DNA of 64,000 bases from Oscillibacter sp. (GTDB lineage Bacteria > Bacillota > Clostridia > Oscillospirales > Oscillospiraceae), in the NCBI RefSeq assembly GCF_028693505.1, contig NZ_JAQUVF010000009.1, forward strand, positions 1 through 64,000, given 5' to 3'. Both the position numbers and the translations under genes were made by a program. Shown here in pieces: positions 1 through 8,294 of this stretch (positions within the stretch are counted from its first letter, which is position 1; each line of letters starts with the position of its first letter). The notes beneath the pieces were generated by a model that was not told the origin of the DNA, did no database searches, and saw only the letters and a list, made by a program, of their open reading frames with translations.

Positions 1-249
1 CTGCCCAATCCCGGCGAGGGCGGTCCCGTCGGCGGCAACGGCAGTGGCACTCCCGTCATTCCCCTGCCCAATCCCGGCGAGGGCGGTCCCGTCGGCGGCA
101 ACGGCAGCGGCACTCCCGTCATTCCCCTGCCCAATCCCGGCGAGGGCGGTCCCGTCTACGAAGGCGGCAGCGGCACCCCTGTCATTCCTCTGCCCAATCC
201 CGGTGAGGGCGGTCCCGTCTACGGAGGCGGCGGCATCCCCGTCATTCCC
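1..249 (+). repeat. 63-bp in-frame tandem repeats
   Basis: Units start at 1, 64, 127 and 190, then a degenerate copy at 250. The first three units are 63 bp; the fourth is 60 bp. They encode the LPNPGEGGPV repeats of the DUF4397-type protein. The array continues off the left edge, so its copy number is unknown. Confidence 0.9.
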
Positions 250-954
250 CTGCCCGGTCCCGGTCAGGGCGGTCCCGTCTACGGCGGCGGAGCCATCATC
301 CCCTTTTGGCCCCGCTCCGCGCAGATCCGTTTTCTGAACGCGGCCTTTGGCTATCAGACCTTCCGCGTCCTTGTCAATAACTTCCGCGCCGTAAATTGGC
401 TCAGCTACGCCGCGCTTTCCGCCTATGGGCGGGTAAACAGCGGTTACCAGACGATTACCGTCACCGGCACGGACGGCTATATTTACATTCAGAAAACGTT
501 ACCCTTCCAGGCAGGCACACTCACCACCGTTGCGATCATCAACACGCCAAGCGGTCTGGACCTTTTGCAGATTCAGGACAATTGCTGCCCGCCCACCGGC
601 GGCTTTGCCAATTTCCGCGTCAGCAATCTGGCCCTCAACAGCACCCCGCTGGATGTTTTGCTGGGAGACGGCCGGGTGGTCTACACCGACGTGCGCTATA
701 AGGAAACCACCAGCTTCAAGCGGTTGCGTCCGGGCCAATATCAGTTCTATTTTGCCGAGACCAATCTGACCTCCATGCCCGCATGGATGGACATCGAAAC
801 GCTGGATAGCGCGTTTATCGGCATGGCGCCCCCCATGGAGACTGTGGCCTCTTTGTACCTCAACGCGTTCAGCGGCGTCAATTACTCCGTCTTTTTGCTC
901 AGCAGCGGCACCGCGGTCAACGCCGTGCAGGCAATTGTCTCGGGAGATCGCTAA
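1..954 (+). CDS. DUF4397-type protein with Pro/Gly tandem repeats (5' end missing)
   Basis: The frame is open from base 1 and ends at TAA 952-954, so the start lies outside the window; the ORF track shows only the last 129 residues (from 565). Residues 1-100 are four to five tandem units of about 21 residues built on LPNPGEGGPV, encoded by 63-bp DNA repeats. The rest (from about residue 103, AQIRFLNAAFG) looks like DUF4397, a beta-sandwich domain often found in surface or cell-envelope proteins. The unit structure (repeat linker plus beta domain) suggests an exported or spore-surface protein, but the signal peptide would be upstream and cannot be checked. The function is unknown; the domain call is by pattern only. 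Confidence 0.72.
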   Translation: MPNPGEGGPVGGNGSGTPVIPLPNPGEGGPVGGNGSGTPVIPLPNPGEGGPVYEGGSGTPVIPLPNPGEGGPVYGGGGIPVIPLPGPGQGGPVYGGGAIIPFWPRSAQIRFLNAAFGYQTFRVLVNNFRAVNWLSYAALSAYGRVNSGYQTITVTGTDGYIYIQKTLPFQAGTLTTVAIINTPSGLDLLQIQDNCCPPTGGFANFRVSNLALNSTPLDVLLGDGRVVYTDVRYKETTSFKRLRPGQYQFYFAETNLTSMPAWMDIETLDSAFIGMAPPMETVASLYLNAFSGVNYSVFLLSSGTAVNAVQAIVSGDR

Positions 955-959
955 ACGGT

Positions 960-1229
960 ATGGATAAAACCTTCTTCGGCGGAAATACTGGCGAGGAAGG
1001 GGTGAGGACATTGGCACATCTCAGCACCTATTTTTCTCTGGAGGATGCCGCGGGACGGCATGATACCGCGCTTTTAAAGCGGGAACTGGACGCACTGCCC
1101 GGCGTGACGAGTGTCAGCGTGGGCAACAGCGGATGTCTGGCGGTGGATTACGACTCCACCGGCGTCCGGCAGGAGCAGATTCGGCAAAAAATTCAGGAGC
1201 TTGGCTTTCAGCTGCGTTCCGGAGAATAA
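960..1229 (+). CDS. heavy-metal-associated (HMA)-like small protein
   Basis: An 89-residue ORF beginning six bases after the DUF4397 stop. The C-terminal 60 residues read LKRELDALPGVTSVSV...VDYD...IRQKIQELGF, the beta-alpha-beta pattern of HMA/ferredoxin-like folds. The metal-binding CxxC is missing, since the expected loop carries no cysteine pair, so copper binding is unlikely. An in-frame TTG at 1011 with a good Shine-Dalgarno (GAGGAAGG) is an alternative start and would give a 72-residue protein matching the domain more tightly. It is probably co-transcribed with the gene before it and ends at a strong terminator. The role is unknown. Confidence 0.6.
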   Translation: MDKTFFGGNTGEEGVRTLAHLSTYFSLEDAAGRHDTALLKRELDALPGVTSVSVGNSGCLAVDYDSTGVRQEQIRQKIQELGFQLRSGE

Positions 1230-1231
1230 AG

Positions 1232-1270
1232 GAAGCGGTGCGCCGAAAATTCGGCGCACCGCTTCTTTTC
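1232..1270. terminator. bidirectional intrinsic terminator
   Basis: A 16-bp perfect stem (GAAGCGGTGCGCCGAA with its complement) has a 2-base loop followed by TTTTC. It separates the + strand HMA-like gene from the convergent YigZ gene. Confidence 0.85.
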
Positions 1271-1273
1271 GAT

Positions 1274-1906
1274 TCAGCGCTCCCGCGGCCCCGGGAGAAA
1301 CTCCTCCCCCGCCGAGCACATCGAAAGTCCCCCGGCGGACAGCTCCGTCAGGCGGCGGGAAAATTCTTTCTCCCCGCCCTCTGGAAACGCTGCCCGGACG
1401 GTGATCTCCGCGCCGTATTCCACCGCGCGCACCGCGCCGCCGCAGGCGGATATCTCCAGCTTCAGCCGCTCGAAAAGCGGATAAGTACAGGGGATGTCCC
1501 ACAAGGTCCAAAGGCTCATCCGGGCAACGCCCACAAGGTCCAGCACTTCCTTGGCCCCCCGGGCGTAAGCCCGTGTCAAGCCCCCGGCCCCCAGCAAGAT
1601 CCCGCCAAAATAGCGGGTCACCACGCAGCACACATTCACGATCTCCTCCCGCTGAAACACGTTCAGCATCGGCTGACCGGCAGTGCCCTGGGGCTCTCCG
1701 TCGTCGGAGTAGCGGACCGCGCCGCCCTCCTTTAAAAGATAGCACCAGCAGTGGTGGCGGGCGTCGTAGTATTTCTTTTTCGTCTCTTCAATGCGCTGGC
1801 GGGCTTCCGCCTCATTTTCCACCCGCCAGAGACAGCTGATGAAGCGGGAGCGCTTTTCCACGAACTCGCTCTCTCCGTCCTCAAAGGGTACCCGATACGC
1901 CCTCAC
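1274..1906 (-). CDS. YigZ/IMPACT family protein
   Basis: A 210-residue protein whose N-terminal half has the YigZ/UPF0029 signature: KRSRFIS, DARHHCWCY, DDGEPQGTAG and VTRYFGGILLGAGGL. The C-terminal third is the second, EF-G-domain-IV-like part. Family members resemble eukaryotic IMPACT, and their bacterial role is poorly defined (ribosome- or RNA-associated is suggested). The start is GTG with AGGAGG seven bases upstream. It overlaps the end of the upstream GNAT gene by 26 bp, so the two are translationally coupled. Length is normal for the family. Confidence 0.9.
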   Translation of the reverse strand: MRAYRVPFEDGESEFVEKRSRFISCLWRVENEAEARQRIEETKKKYYDARHHCWCYLLKEGGAVRYSDDGEPQGTAGQPMLNVFQREEIVNVCCVVTRYFGGILLGAGGLTRAYARGAKEVLDLVGVARMSLWTLWDIPCTYPLFERLKLEISACGGAVRAVEYGAEITVRAAFPEGGEKEFSRRLTELSAGGLSMCSAGEEFLPGPRER

Positions 1907-2432
1907 GCCATGCCTCCTTCGTCAGCAGATAGAAATAGCTTTGCCGGTATTCTCCCATGGTTGCCACCCAGTCCGTCCGGGCAAACTGATAGCGAAACCC
2001 GCACTTTTCCATACAGCGGCGAAAGCGCCAATTTCCGGCATAGTGGCCGCACCAGATGCGCTGCAAGCAAAGCACTGTAAAGCCATACCGCAGTACAGCA
2101 CTCACCGCCTCGCCCGTTAGTCCCCGCCCCCAATAGGCAGGGCTGAGCGCATAGCCGATCTCGTCGTCGGGGCAGTCCGGGTATTCCCCGGCGGGGTGAT
2201 TTCCAACGAAGCCAACGGAACCCACCACCCGGCCCGTGGTTTTCTCCACCATGGCAAATACGCCGGGAGAAGCGAAAACCGTACGGATGACCGCAAGGCT
2301 TTCGGCCACGGTCGCATGGCTGGGCCAGAGCGCAATGGGACCCACCCGGGGATCGCGGGCGTAAGCGTATACGTCCGGCGCATCCCCGTCCCGGAAGGGG
2401 CGCAGCAAAAGGCGCGGTGTTTCTAAAATCAT
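1881..2432 (-). CDS. GNAT-family N-acetyltransferase (RimJ/RimL-like)
   Basis: A 183-residue protein starting MILETPRLLLRPF, typical of the RimJ/RimL branch of GNAT acetyltransferases. The acetyl-CoA loop is visible as GRGLTGEAV at about residues 122-130, and IGYALSPAYWG precedes it. The family moves acetyl groups from acetyl-CoA to protein N-termini or small amines; the substrate here cannot be told. It is first in a two-gene operon with yigZ (26-bp overlap) and 64 bp from hflX, possibly a longer transcription unit. Nothing looks broken. Confidence 0.88.
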   Translation of the reverse strand: MILETPRLLLRPFRDGDAPDVYAYARDPRVGPIALWPSHATVAESLAVIRTVFASPGVFAMVEKTTGRVVGSVGFVGNHPAGEYPDCPDDEIGYALSPAYWGRGLTGEAVSAVLRYGFTVLCLQRIWCGHYAGNWRFRRCMEKCGFRYQFARTDWVATMGEYRQSYFYLLTKEAWREGVSGTL

Positions 2433-2496
2433 ATGGGAGCCTCTTTTCTTCGCAATGGGGTTTCCCTTTTTCAGTTGCGCACGCAGGTCCTGCGCT

Positions 2497-3768
2497 TCAC
2501 GGCTGGATAAACGGCTCCACCTGACCCAGAACCCGGGGATTGCACACCGCCGTTACGTCGATGGTCTCCCCATACTCCACGTTTTCTACCTTCGCCTCCC
2601 GGTACAGCATGTCCAAAAGGCCGCCCTGCTCATAGGGGAGGTGAATGCTCACCCGCCGGGTTCCCTTGTCCAGCCGCCGGTCGATCATTTGCAGCAGGGC
2701 GTCCACGCCCTCGCCGGTGGCGGCGGAAATGGAGCAGATATCCTCCCCGTGGGGCATGATCTCCCCCGCGTCCACCAGATCGGATTTGTTGAACACGTCG
2801 ATGCGGGGCAGCTCGCTGGCCCCCAGCTCCGTAATGAGCGATTCCACCACCTGCGATTGCTGCTCCCAGTCGGGGCTGGACACGTCGATGACGTGCAGCA
2901 GCAAATCGGCGTACTCCAGCTCCTCCAGCGTGGCCTTGAATGCCTCCACCAGCTGGTGGGGGAGCTTGCGGATAAAGCCAACGGTATCGGATACCACCAC
3001 CTCCAGTGTGTCGCTGACCGTCAGGAGACGGCTGGTGGTGTCCAGCGTGTCGAAGAGACGGTTGTTGGCGGGGATTCCCGCATCCGTCAGCCGGTTGAGC
3101 AGCGTGGATTTTCCGGCGTTGGTATAGCCCACGATGGCAACCACCGGGACCTCGTTCTTCCGCCGCTGCTGGCGCTGGGTGCCCCGCACCCGGCGCACAT
3201 CCTCCAAATCGGCGCGCAGCTTGTCGATCTTGCGGTGGATGTGGCGGCGGTCCGTTTCCAGCTGGGTCTCGCCGGGACCCTTGGAGCCGATGGGGCCTTT
3301 TCCGCTGGTGCCTGCCTGCCGTTCCAGATGGGTCCACATTCCCGTCAGGCGGGGCAGCAGATACTGGTACTGCGCCAGCTCCACCTGAAGGCGGCCCTCC
3401 TTGGTCTTGGCTCTCTGGGCAAAAATGTCCAGGATCAGTCCGCAGCGGTCCAGCACCTGCACACCCAGCGTCTGCGTCAAAACCCGCAGCTGAGACGGGG
3501 AGAGATCGTTATCGAAAATGACCATGGTGGCCCCGTTGTTTTCGCAAAACGTCCGGACCTCCTCCACCTTGCCCTCCCCGATAAAGCTGCGGGGGTCCGG
3601 CGAGGGGCGGTTTTGCAGCACGATCCCCACTGTCGCGCCGCCGGCGGTCTCCACCAGAGAGGAAAGCTCCTCCATGGTGCCCTCGTCGGCGTTTTCTCCT
3701 TCTTTCAGCACCGGGGAGTTTAGCCCCACCAGCACCACTTTGTCACGTACTTCTTCTGTTTCCTGCAT
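2497..3768 (-). CDS. hflX: GTPase HflX
   Basis: A 423-residue GTPase of normal HflX length. The N-terminal HflX domain contains GPGETQLETDRR (about 214-225), followed by a G domain: Walker A GYTNAGKS (about 259-266), G3 DTVGF and G4 NKSD. Known HflX splits stalled 70S ribosomes under stress using GTP. The start ATG has AAGGAG at suitable distance. The flavin-reductase-like gene ends only 9 bp upstream, so the pair is probably one operon. Confidence 0.95.
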   Translation of the reverse strand: MQETEEVRDKVVLVGLNSPVLKEGENADEGTMEELSSLVETAGGATVGIVLQNRPSPDPRSFIGEGKVEEVRTFCENNGATMVIFDNDLSPSQLRVLTQTLGVQVLDRCGLILDIFAQRAKTKEGRLQVELAQYQYLLPRLTGMWTHLERQAGTSGKGPIGSKGPGETQLETDRRHIHRKIDKLRADLEDVRRVRGTQRQQRRKNEVPVVAIVGYTNAGKSTLLNRLTDAGIPANNRLFDTLDTTSRLLTVSDTLEVVVSDTVGFIRKLPHQLVEAFKATLEELEYADLLLHVIDVSSPDWEQQSQVVESLITELGASELPRIDVFNKSDLVDAGEIMPHGEDICSISAATGEGVDALLQMIDRRLDKGTRRVSIHLPYEQGGLLDMLYREAKVENVEYGETIDVTAVCNPRVLGQVEPFIQP

Positions 3769-3777
3769 AGATTCTCC

Positions 3778-4287
3778 TTATTTTATTATATAGGCTTCCA
3801 AAACTTCACCGGTATAGCCGCGACGCCAGCCGCCCATGGCGCCGTAAGAGCGGAAGATGCGCTCGTCCTTCACGCATTCCGGCGCGAGGTCCTGCACGTA
3901 CAGCTTTTTGCACACCAGCACCAGCTCCGATTCCTCAATAAAGGGCGCGTCTCCGGCACCGTAGCAGACGGTCAGTCCGCAGGTTTTGATCTTATCTGTA
4001 TCCCGTCCGCTCTGCGTACCGCAAATGCGCAGGGTCTCCTTTTCCGAAGCGGGCAGCACGGACACGGTGAAGTAGTCCTTGGACTCCATAAATTGATAGG
4101 TATAGCGCTCCGGCCGCACGTAGACCGTGCACACCGGCAGATTCCACAGCGTTCCCAGCTGACACCAGCCAATCGTCATGGTGTTGCAGCCCTCCCGGTC
4201 CCCGGCAGTCAGCAGCGCGTTTTGGGTTTTAAACAGCTGAAAGATTTCCGGCGTCAGGGTTTTCGGGTCCGCGGAATGCATTCTCAT
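3778..4287 (-). CDS. flavin reductase-like (FMN-binding split barrel) protein
   Basis: A 169-residue protein resembling the flavin-reductase/FMN-binding split-barrel family: NALLTAGDREGCNTMTIGW near the start, then YTYQFMESKDYFTVSV and CGTQSGRDTDKI, matching the conserved order of that family. These proteins bind FMN and often reduce flavin or act in redox housekeeping; the specific reaction is unknown. It sits 9 bp upstream of hflX and is preceded by AAGGGG. About 120 bp separate it from rpmE, where a terminator lies. Confidence 0.85.
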   Translation of the reverse strand: MRMHSADPKTLTPEIFQLFKTQNALLTAGDREGCNTMTIGWCQLGTLWNLPVCTVYVRPERYTYQFMESKDYFTVSVLPASEKETLRICGTQSGRDTDKIKTCGLTVCYGAGDAPFIEESELVLVCKKLYVQDLAPECVKDERIFRSYGAMGGWRRGYTGEVLEAYIIK

Positions 4288-4357
4288 GGCAAAACGCCCC
4301 TTTCCAAAAATGAGCCTCGATACTGCTTAGTATATGCGGTTTGGTGAAAAATGTAAA

Positions 4358-4394
4358 CAAAAAAAGGCCTGCCAATCGGCAGACCTTTTTGTGA
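4358..4394 (-). terminator. intrinsic terminator of rpmE
   Basis: Read on the minus strand, the hairpin AAGGTCTGCC/GGCAGGCCTT is followed by a T-run. It lies directly after the rpmE stop. Confidence 0.85.
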
Positions 4395-4405
4395 TCGTGT
4401 CAGAC

Positions 4406-4609
4406 TTATTTGTCCAAACCGAACTTCTTGTTGAATCTGGCAACGCGTCCGCCGGTATCCACCAGCTTCTGCTTACCTGTGAAGAAGGGGTGACACTTAG
4501 AGCAGACTTCCACCTTGATTTCTTTCTTGGTAGAACCTGTCTCAATCACATTACCGCAGGCGCAAGTAATCGTAGTCTGCTGATAATTGGGATGGATTCC
4601 TTCTTTCAT
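4406..4609 (-). CDS. rpmE: 50S ribosomal protein L31 (zinc-binding form)
   Basis: A 67-residue protein, [20 protein letters not shown]..., with CxC at residues 16-18 and CSKC at about 37-40. This is the four-cysteine zinc-binding L31 rather than the cysteine-free paralogue. It is a large-subunit protein at the subunit bridge. It has its own terminator and a SD (GAGGTG) before the ATG, so it is probably monocistronic. Confidence 0.97.
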   Translation of the reverse strand: MKEGIHPNYQQTTITCACGNVIETGSTKKEIKVEVCSKCHPFFTGKQKLVDTGGRVARFNKKFGLDK

Positions 4610-4732
4610 TGCTCTCGTTCACCTCTTTCTTAGCAAGGCTACCTTTCACAAAGGCTATGCTAGTGTAACACACGTATTTTTAAAATGCAAGCGTTTTTCT
4701 GAGATTTCCAAGTTTTTTTTGGTAAAAACAAG

Positions 4733-7700
4733 TTATACGTCCACACACGCGCCGGCAGCGAGAAAATACAGCGCCCGCCGCTTCACCGGCCGCTCCAAAA
4801 CCCGCTCCAGCGCCATGGAATAGGCCTCCAGCTGGGCGCGGTAATGCGCGGCTCTCCGGGCGACCTCCTCCTCCGTGCGCACCTGATCGGTCTTGAAATC
4901 CACCACCGTCACGCCCTCCGGCGTTTCAAAGCAGCAATCCACCACGCCTTGGAGCAAGATGGCGTCCTCCCCCGCCGCTTCCGGGTCGTAGAGCCGGTCG
5001 TCCATCAACAGCGTAAACCGATACTCCCGCAGAAGATGGCTCCCCCGGCGGATCTCCTCCGCCAGAGGCGAGGCGAGAAAACGCTCCAGCGCCCCCACAT
5101 CCACTGCCGAGGCCTGCCGGGGCGTAAGCAGGTCCCGCGCTTGCAGACGCTCTACCTGACCGGCCACGTTGCCCTCGTCAAAGTCCAGGTATTGCAGCAC
5201 CAGATGGGTCGCCGTGCCCCGCTCCGCCGGGGTGAGACCGTAGTGCTCCTGCCGGAATTTCGGCTGGGACAGCGGGCGGACATAGGGTGTGCGGGCGGCA
5301 TTTTCCGCAATTTCCTCGTCCAGCGTCCGGCCCTTGAGCTGGGTGGCGGTCACCTTGGCGGGAAGCAGCGTCTCCCGTTGATAGGGGTAGACGAAGGAGA
5401 GGAGTTCTTCATCGAAGGAGACCTCTCCCTCCGCTTCCGGAGACAGAATTTTCGCGCAGGCGGGTCGCTCACGATAGTCCTCGCTGTCATGGGTAAACAC
5501 TTGCCACGCGCTGGTATCCAACGTCTGCGCCGTTTCAACCGGCAGGTCTGCCAGCGTTCGCAGCGGCAGGGCCTCCGGGCGACAGAGCAGGGGCAGCAGC
5601 AGCCAGTCCCCAAACGTCTTTCCCGCCGCCACCGTTTCCGGCTCCACGGGGCACGCCGCCACCGCAGCCAGCTTTTGCAGCCGGCCCTCCGCGTGGTACA
5701 TGGCATCCACCAAAATCAGCTTTTCCTTGGGGCGCGTCATCGCCACGTACAAAATGCGCTGTTCCTCCGAAAGGTTTTCCCGGCGCAGTTTTTCCTCGAT
5801 TGCCAGCCGCGCCAGCGTGGGATACTGGATTTTTCGCTCCAAATCCACCCGGCGGGGGCCAAGCCCCATCTCCGGATGGACCAGCACCGGCGTGTCAAAA
5901 TCCTGCCGGGAAAAGGCATGGTCCAAATCCGCCAGAATCACAATGGGAAACTCCAGTCCCTTGGACTTGTGAATACTCATCAGCCGAACGCCGTTCACCG
6001 CCGCCGCAGCCTTGGTAGACGGTGCCTGATCGGCATCCAGCAGACGGCGCAGCTGCGTCACGAAGGCGAAAAGCCCCCGGTAGCCGCCACTTTCAAATTT
6101 TTCGGCGTGACGGCTGAAGGCGATCAGATTTTCCCGCCGCTCCGCTCCGGCGTCCATAGCGCCGAAAATACCCAGCACGTTCAGCGTGTTGTAGAGGTGC
6201 CACACCAGACGGTGGACATTCATGTCCCGTGCCGATGCGCGCAAAGCGGACAGCGTCTCCAAAAAGGCGGCGCAGTCCGCTCCCCCGTCGGCGCTTACCG
6301 CGTCAAAATAGTCCCCGCCGGGGGCCTTGGCGCGAATCTCCGCCAGCCGATCCGGCGAGAAGCCGAACAGAGGCGAGCGCAGCACGCTGATCAGCGGCAC
6401 ATCCTGCCGGGGATTGTCCAGCAGCTCCAGCAGCGCCAGCATCACGGAAATCTCCATGGTGTGGAAGAAATCGCCGCTTTCTTCAAAGGAGCAGGGGATG
6501 TCCCGCTCCGCCAGCGCCTGGGCGTAAGCCGCCGTCCGGCTGCCGGGGGAACGCATCAAAATCACCACGTCCTCCGGCCGACAGGGCCGCAGCTGCCCGT
6601 CGCCGTCGGTGACGCCATAGCCCTCGTCCAGCAGCTGCCGGATGCGCTTTGCCACAAACCGGGCTTCCGCCGTCAGCTTTTTGACGGGCTGATCGTTTTC
6701 CGCGCTCTTTTGCCGCGCGGCGATCAGGTGGAATTCCGTGGCGCAGTCATCTCGCGGGGGATAGTAGGCCGCGCCAAAGTGCAGCGCCTCTTCCTCCCCG
6801 TAGGTCATCTCCCCCATTTCCGGGGAGAGGATATTGGTGAAGATAAAGTTGGCGGCGTCCAAAACCTCCTGCCGGGAGCGGAAGTTTTTGGAGAGCAGGA
6901 TTTTCCGCTCCTCCCCCGGCTGTACCTCCTCCCAGGATTTGAAGCGGTTGTATTTCCCCAGAAAGATGGTGGGGTCCGCCAGCCGGAAACGGTAGATGCT
7001 CTGCTTCACGTCGCCCACGGTGAATAGATTTTGCTCCCGCTTGGAAACCGCCCGGAAGATGGCGTTTTGTACCTCGTTGGTATCCTGATACTCGTCCACC
7101 AGAATTTCCTGATATCGGGCGGCCACCTGCTCGCCCAGCTCTGTGGGCGCGCCATCCTCCGCCACCAGCAGCCGCAGCGCCAGATGCTCCTGATCGGAAA
7201 AATCCAGCGCGTTCATCCGCAGCTTTTCCACGCGGTAGCTCTCGGAAAACGTCACTGTCAATTCCAGCAGCGCCTCCATGGCCGGAGCCACCGCCCGCAG
7301 GTCCTCCATGGCCTCCTCCCCGCTGACGTCCAGCAGGCGGTCCAGCTTCTTTTTCTCCGCCTTGCAGGCTTCCCACACCTGCTTCGCCGCCGCGACGCAC
7401 GGGTCGTCCTTCCTGCCCCGGGGCGTATTCAAGCGGGGGAAGTCCACCATCTGCCCGCACCGGCGGGCCGTCTCCCAGTCCCCGCTTTGGGAGAGGGTTT
7501 GAAACCCGCCCGCCGCAATTTGAAATTTTTCTCCATACCCTGCCGCAAGCGCGGCGTCCTCCGCCATCCCTTCGGCGGTCTTTTCCAAAAGCGCCGCCCA
7601 GTAGTCCGCCTTTCGGCGGATGGATCGCAGCAGCTCCGCAGCGTAGGGCGTATCCTCAAAGGAACCGTCCAGACCGCTCCACGCGCTCCGGCTTTCCGCC

Positions 7701-8293
7701 AGCCAGCGGTCCGGGTAGGCGTGGCTCTGGAGCTTTTCGTACACTTCCAGCACCAGCTCCTCCAGTGCGCTGTCGTCCCTTCCGGCGCCAAGGGTGTCCG
7801 CCAGCTGCTCCCGGAGGGCGTCCAGCGCGTCGTAAAACGACTCCAGCGCCCGTCCCAGCACCCGGACGCGGACCAAGCGAGCCTCGCTGTCGTCCAGCAC
7901 CTTGAAGTCCGGCGTCAGGGCGCAGCGGTCCTCCTCCCGAGCCAGAAGGTGGGTGTTTTCCCGCAACAGCGCGGTGCAGAAGGCGTCCACCGTCTTGATG
8001 TCCGCCTGATACACCCGCAGCAGCTGACGCTTGAGATGCTGGTCCCCCGGCGTCTCGCCCATCCGGCGGGAAAGTTCCGCGGCGATCTTGCCCCGCAGCT
8101 CGGCGGCAGCCGCCTTGGTGTAGGTGATGATGAGGAAATCGTCCACGTTGCAGTGTTCTTCCGTCACAAAGCGGAACAGCCGCTCCACCAGCACCTTTGT
8201 CTTGCCGGACCCTGCGGCGGCGGATACCAGCAGGCTGCCGCCCCGGTTTTCCACCACTTCCCGCTGTTGGGGGGTCAATGTGGGTTTTTCCAT
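4733..8293 (-). CDS. addA: ATP-dependent helicase/nuclease subunit A (AddA)
   Basis: A 1186-residue UvrD-type helicase with Walker A SAAAGSGKTKVL at residues 24-35, motif Ia ITYTKAAAAELRGKI, Walker B DEYQDTNE, motif III GDVKQSIYRFRLADP and motif VI AMTRPKEKL. The C-terminus has a PD-(D/E)XK nuclease: GVVDCCFET then VVDFKTDQV. With AddB it processes double-strand ends for RecA loading. The start codon lies next to the addB stop, so the pair is tightly coupled. Length is normal. Confidence 0.96.
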   Translation of the reverse strand: MEKPTLTPQQREVVENRGGSLLVSAAAGSGKTKVLVERLFRFVTEEHCNVDDFLIITYTKAAAAELRGKIAAELSRRMGETPGDQHLKRQLLRVYQADIKTVDAFCTALLRENTHLLAREEDRCALTPDFKVLDDSEARLVRVRVLGRALESFYDALDALREQLADTLGAGRDDSALEELVLEVYEKLQSHAYPDRWLAESRSAWSGLDGSFEDTPYAAELLRSIRRKADYWAALLEKTAEGMAEDAALAAGYGEKFQIAAGGFQTLSQSGDWETARRCGQMVDFPRLNTPRGRKDDPCVAAAKQVWEACKAEKKKLDRLLDVSGEEAMEDLRAVAPAMEALLELTVTFSESYRVEKLRMNALDFSDQEHLALRLLVAEDGAPTELGEQVAARYQEILVDEYQDTNEVQNAIFRAVSKREQNLFTVGDVKQSIYRFRLADPTIFLGKYNRFKSWEEVQPGEERKILLSKNFRSRQEVLDAANFIFTNILSPEMGEMTYGEEEALHFGAAYYPPRDDCATEFHLIAARQKSAENDQPVKKLTAEARFVAKRIRQLLDEGYGVTDGDGQLRPCRPEDVVILMRSPGSRTAAYAQALAERDIPCSFEESGDFFHTMEISVMLALLELLDNPRQDVPLISVLRSPLFGFSPDRLAEIRAKAPGGDYFDAVSADGGADCAAFLETLSALRASARDMNVHRLVWHLYNTLNVLGIFGAMDAGAERRENLIAFSRHAEKFESGGYRGLFAFVTQLRRLLDADQAPSTKAAAAVNGVRLMSIHKSKGLEFPIVILADLDHAFSRQDFDTPVLVHPEMGLGPRRVDLERKIQYPTLARLAIEEKLRRENLSEEQRILYVAMTRPKEKLILVDAMYHAEGRLQKLAAVAACPVEPETVAAGKTFGDWLLLPLLCRPEALPLRTLADLPVETAQTLDTSAWQVFTHDSEDYRERPACAKILSPEAEGEVSFDEELLSFVYPYQRETLLPAKVTATQLKGRTLDEEIAENAARTPYVRPLSQPKFRQEHYGLTPAERGTATHLVLQYLDFDEGNVAGQVERLQARDLLTPRQASAVDVGALERFLASPLAEEIRRGSHLLREYRFTLLMDDRLYDPEAAGEDAILLQGVVDCCFETPEGVTVVDFKTDQVRTEEEVARRAAHYRAQLEAYSMALERVLERPVKRRALYFLAAGACVDV

Positions 8294-8294
8294 G

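Noticed and set aside
1-249. Possible CRISPR array
   Set aside because: The repeats are contiguous, in frame and without spacers; they encode a protein repeat. No other array-like pattern was found in the window.
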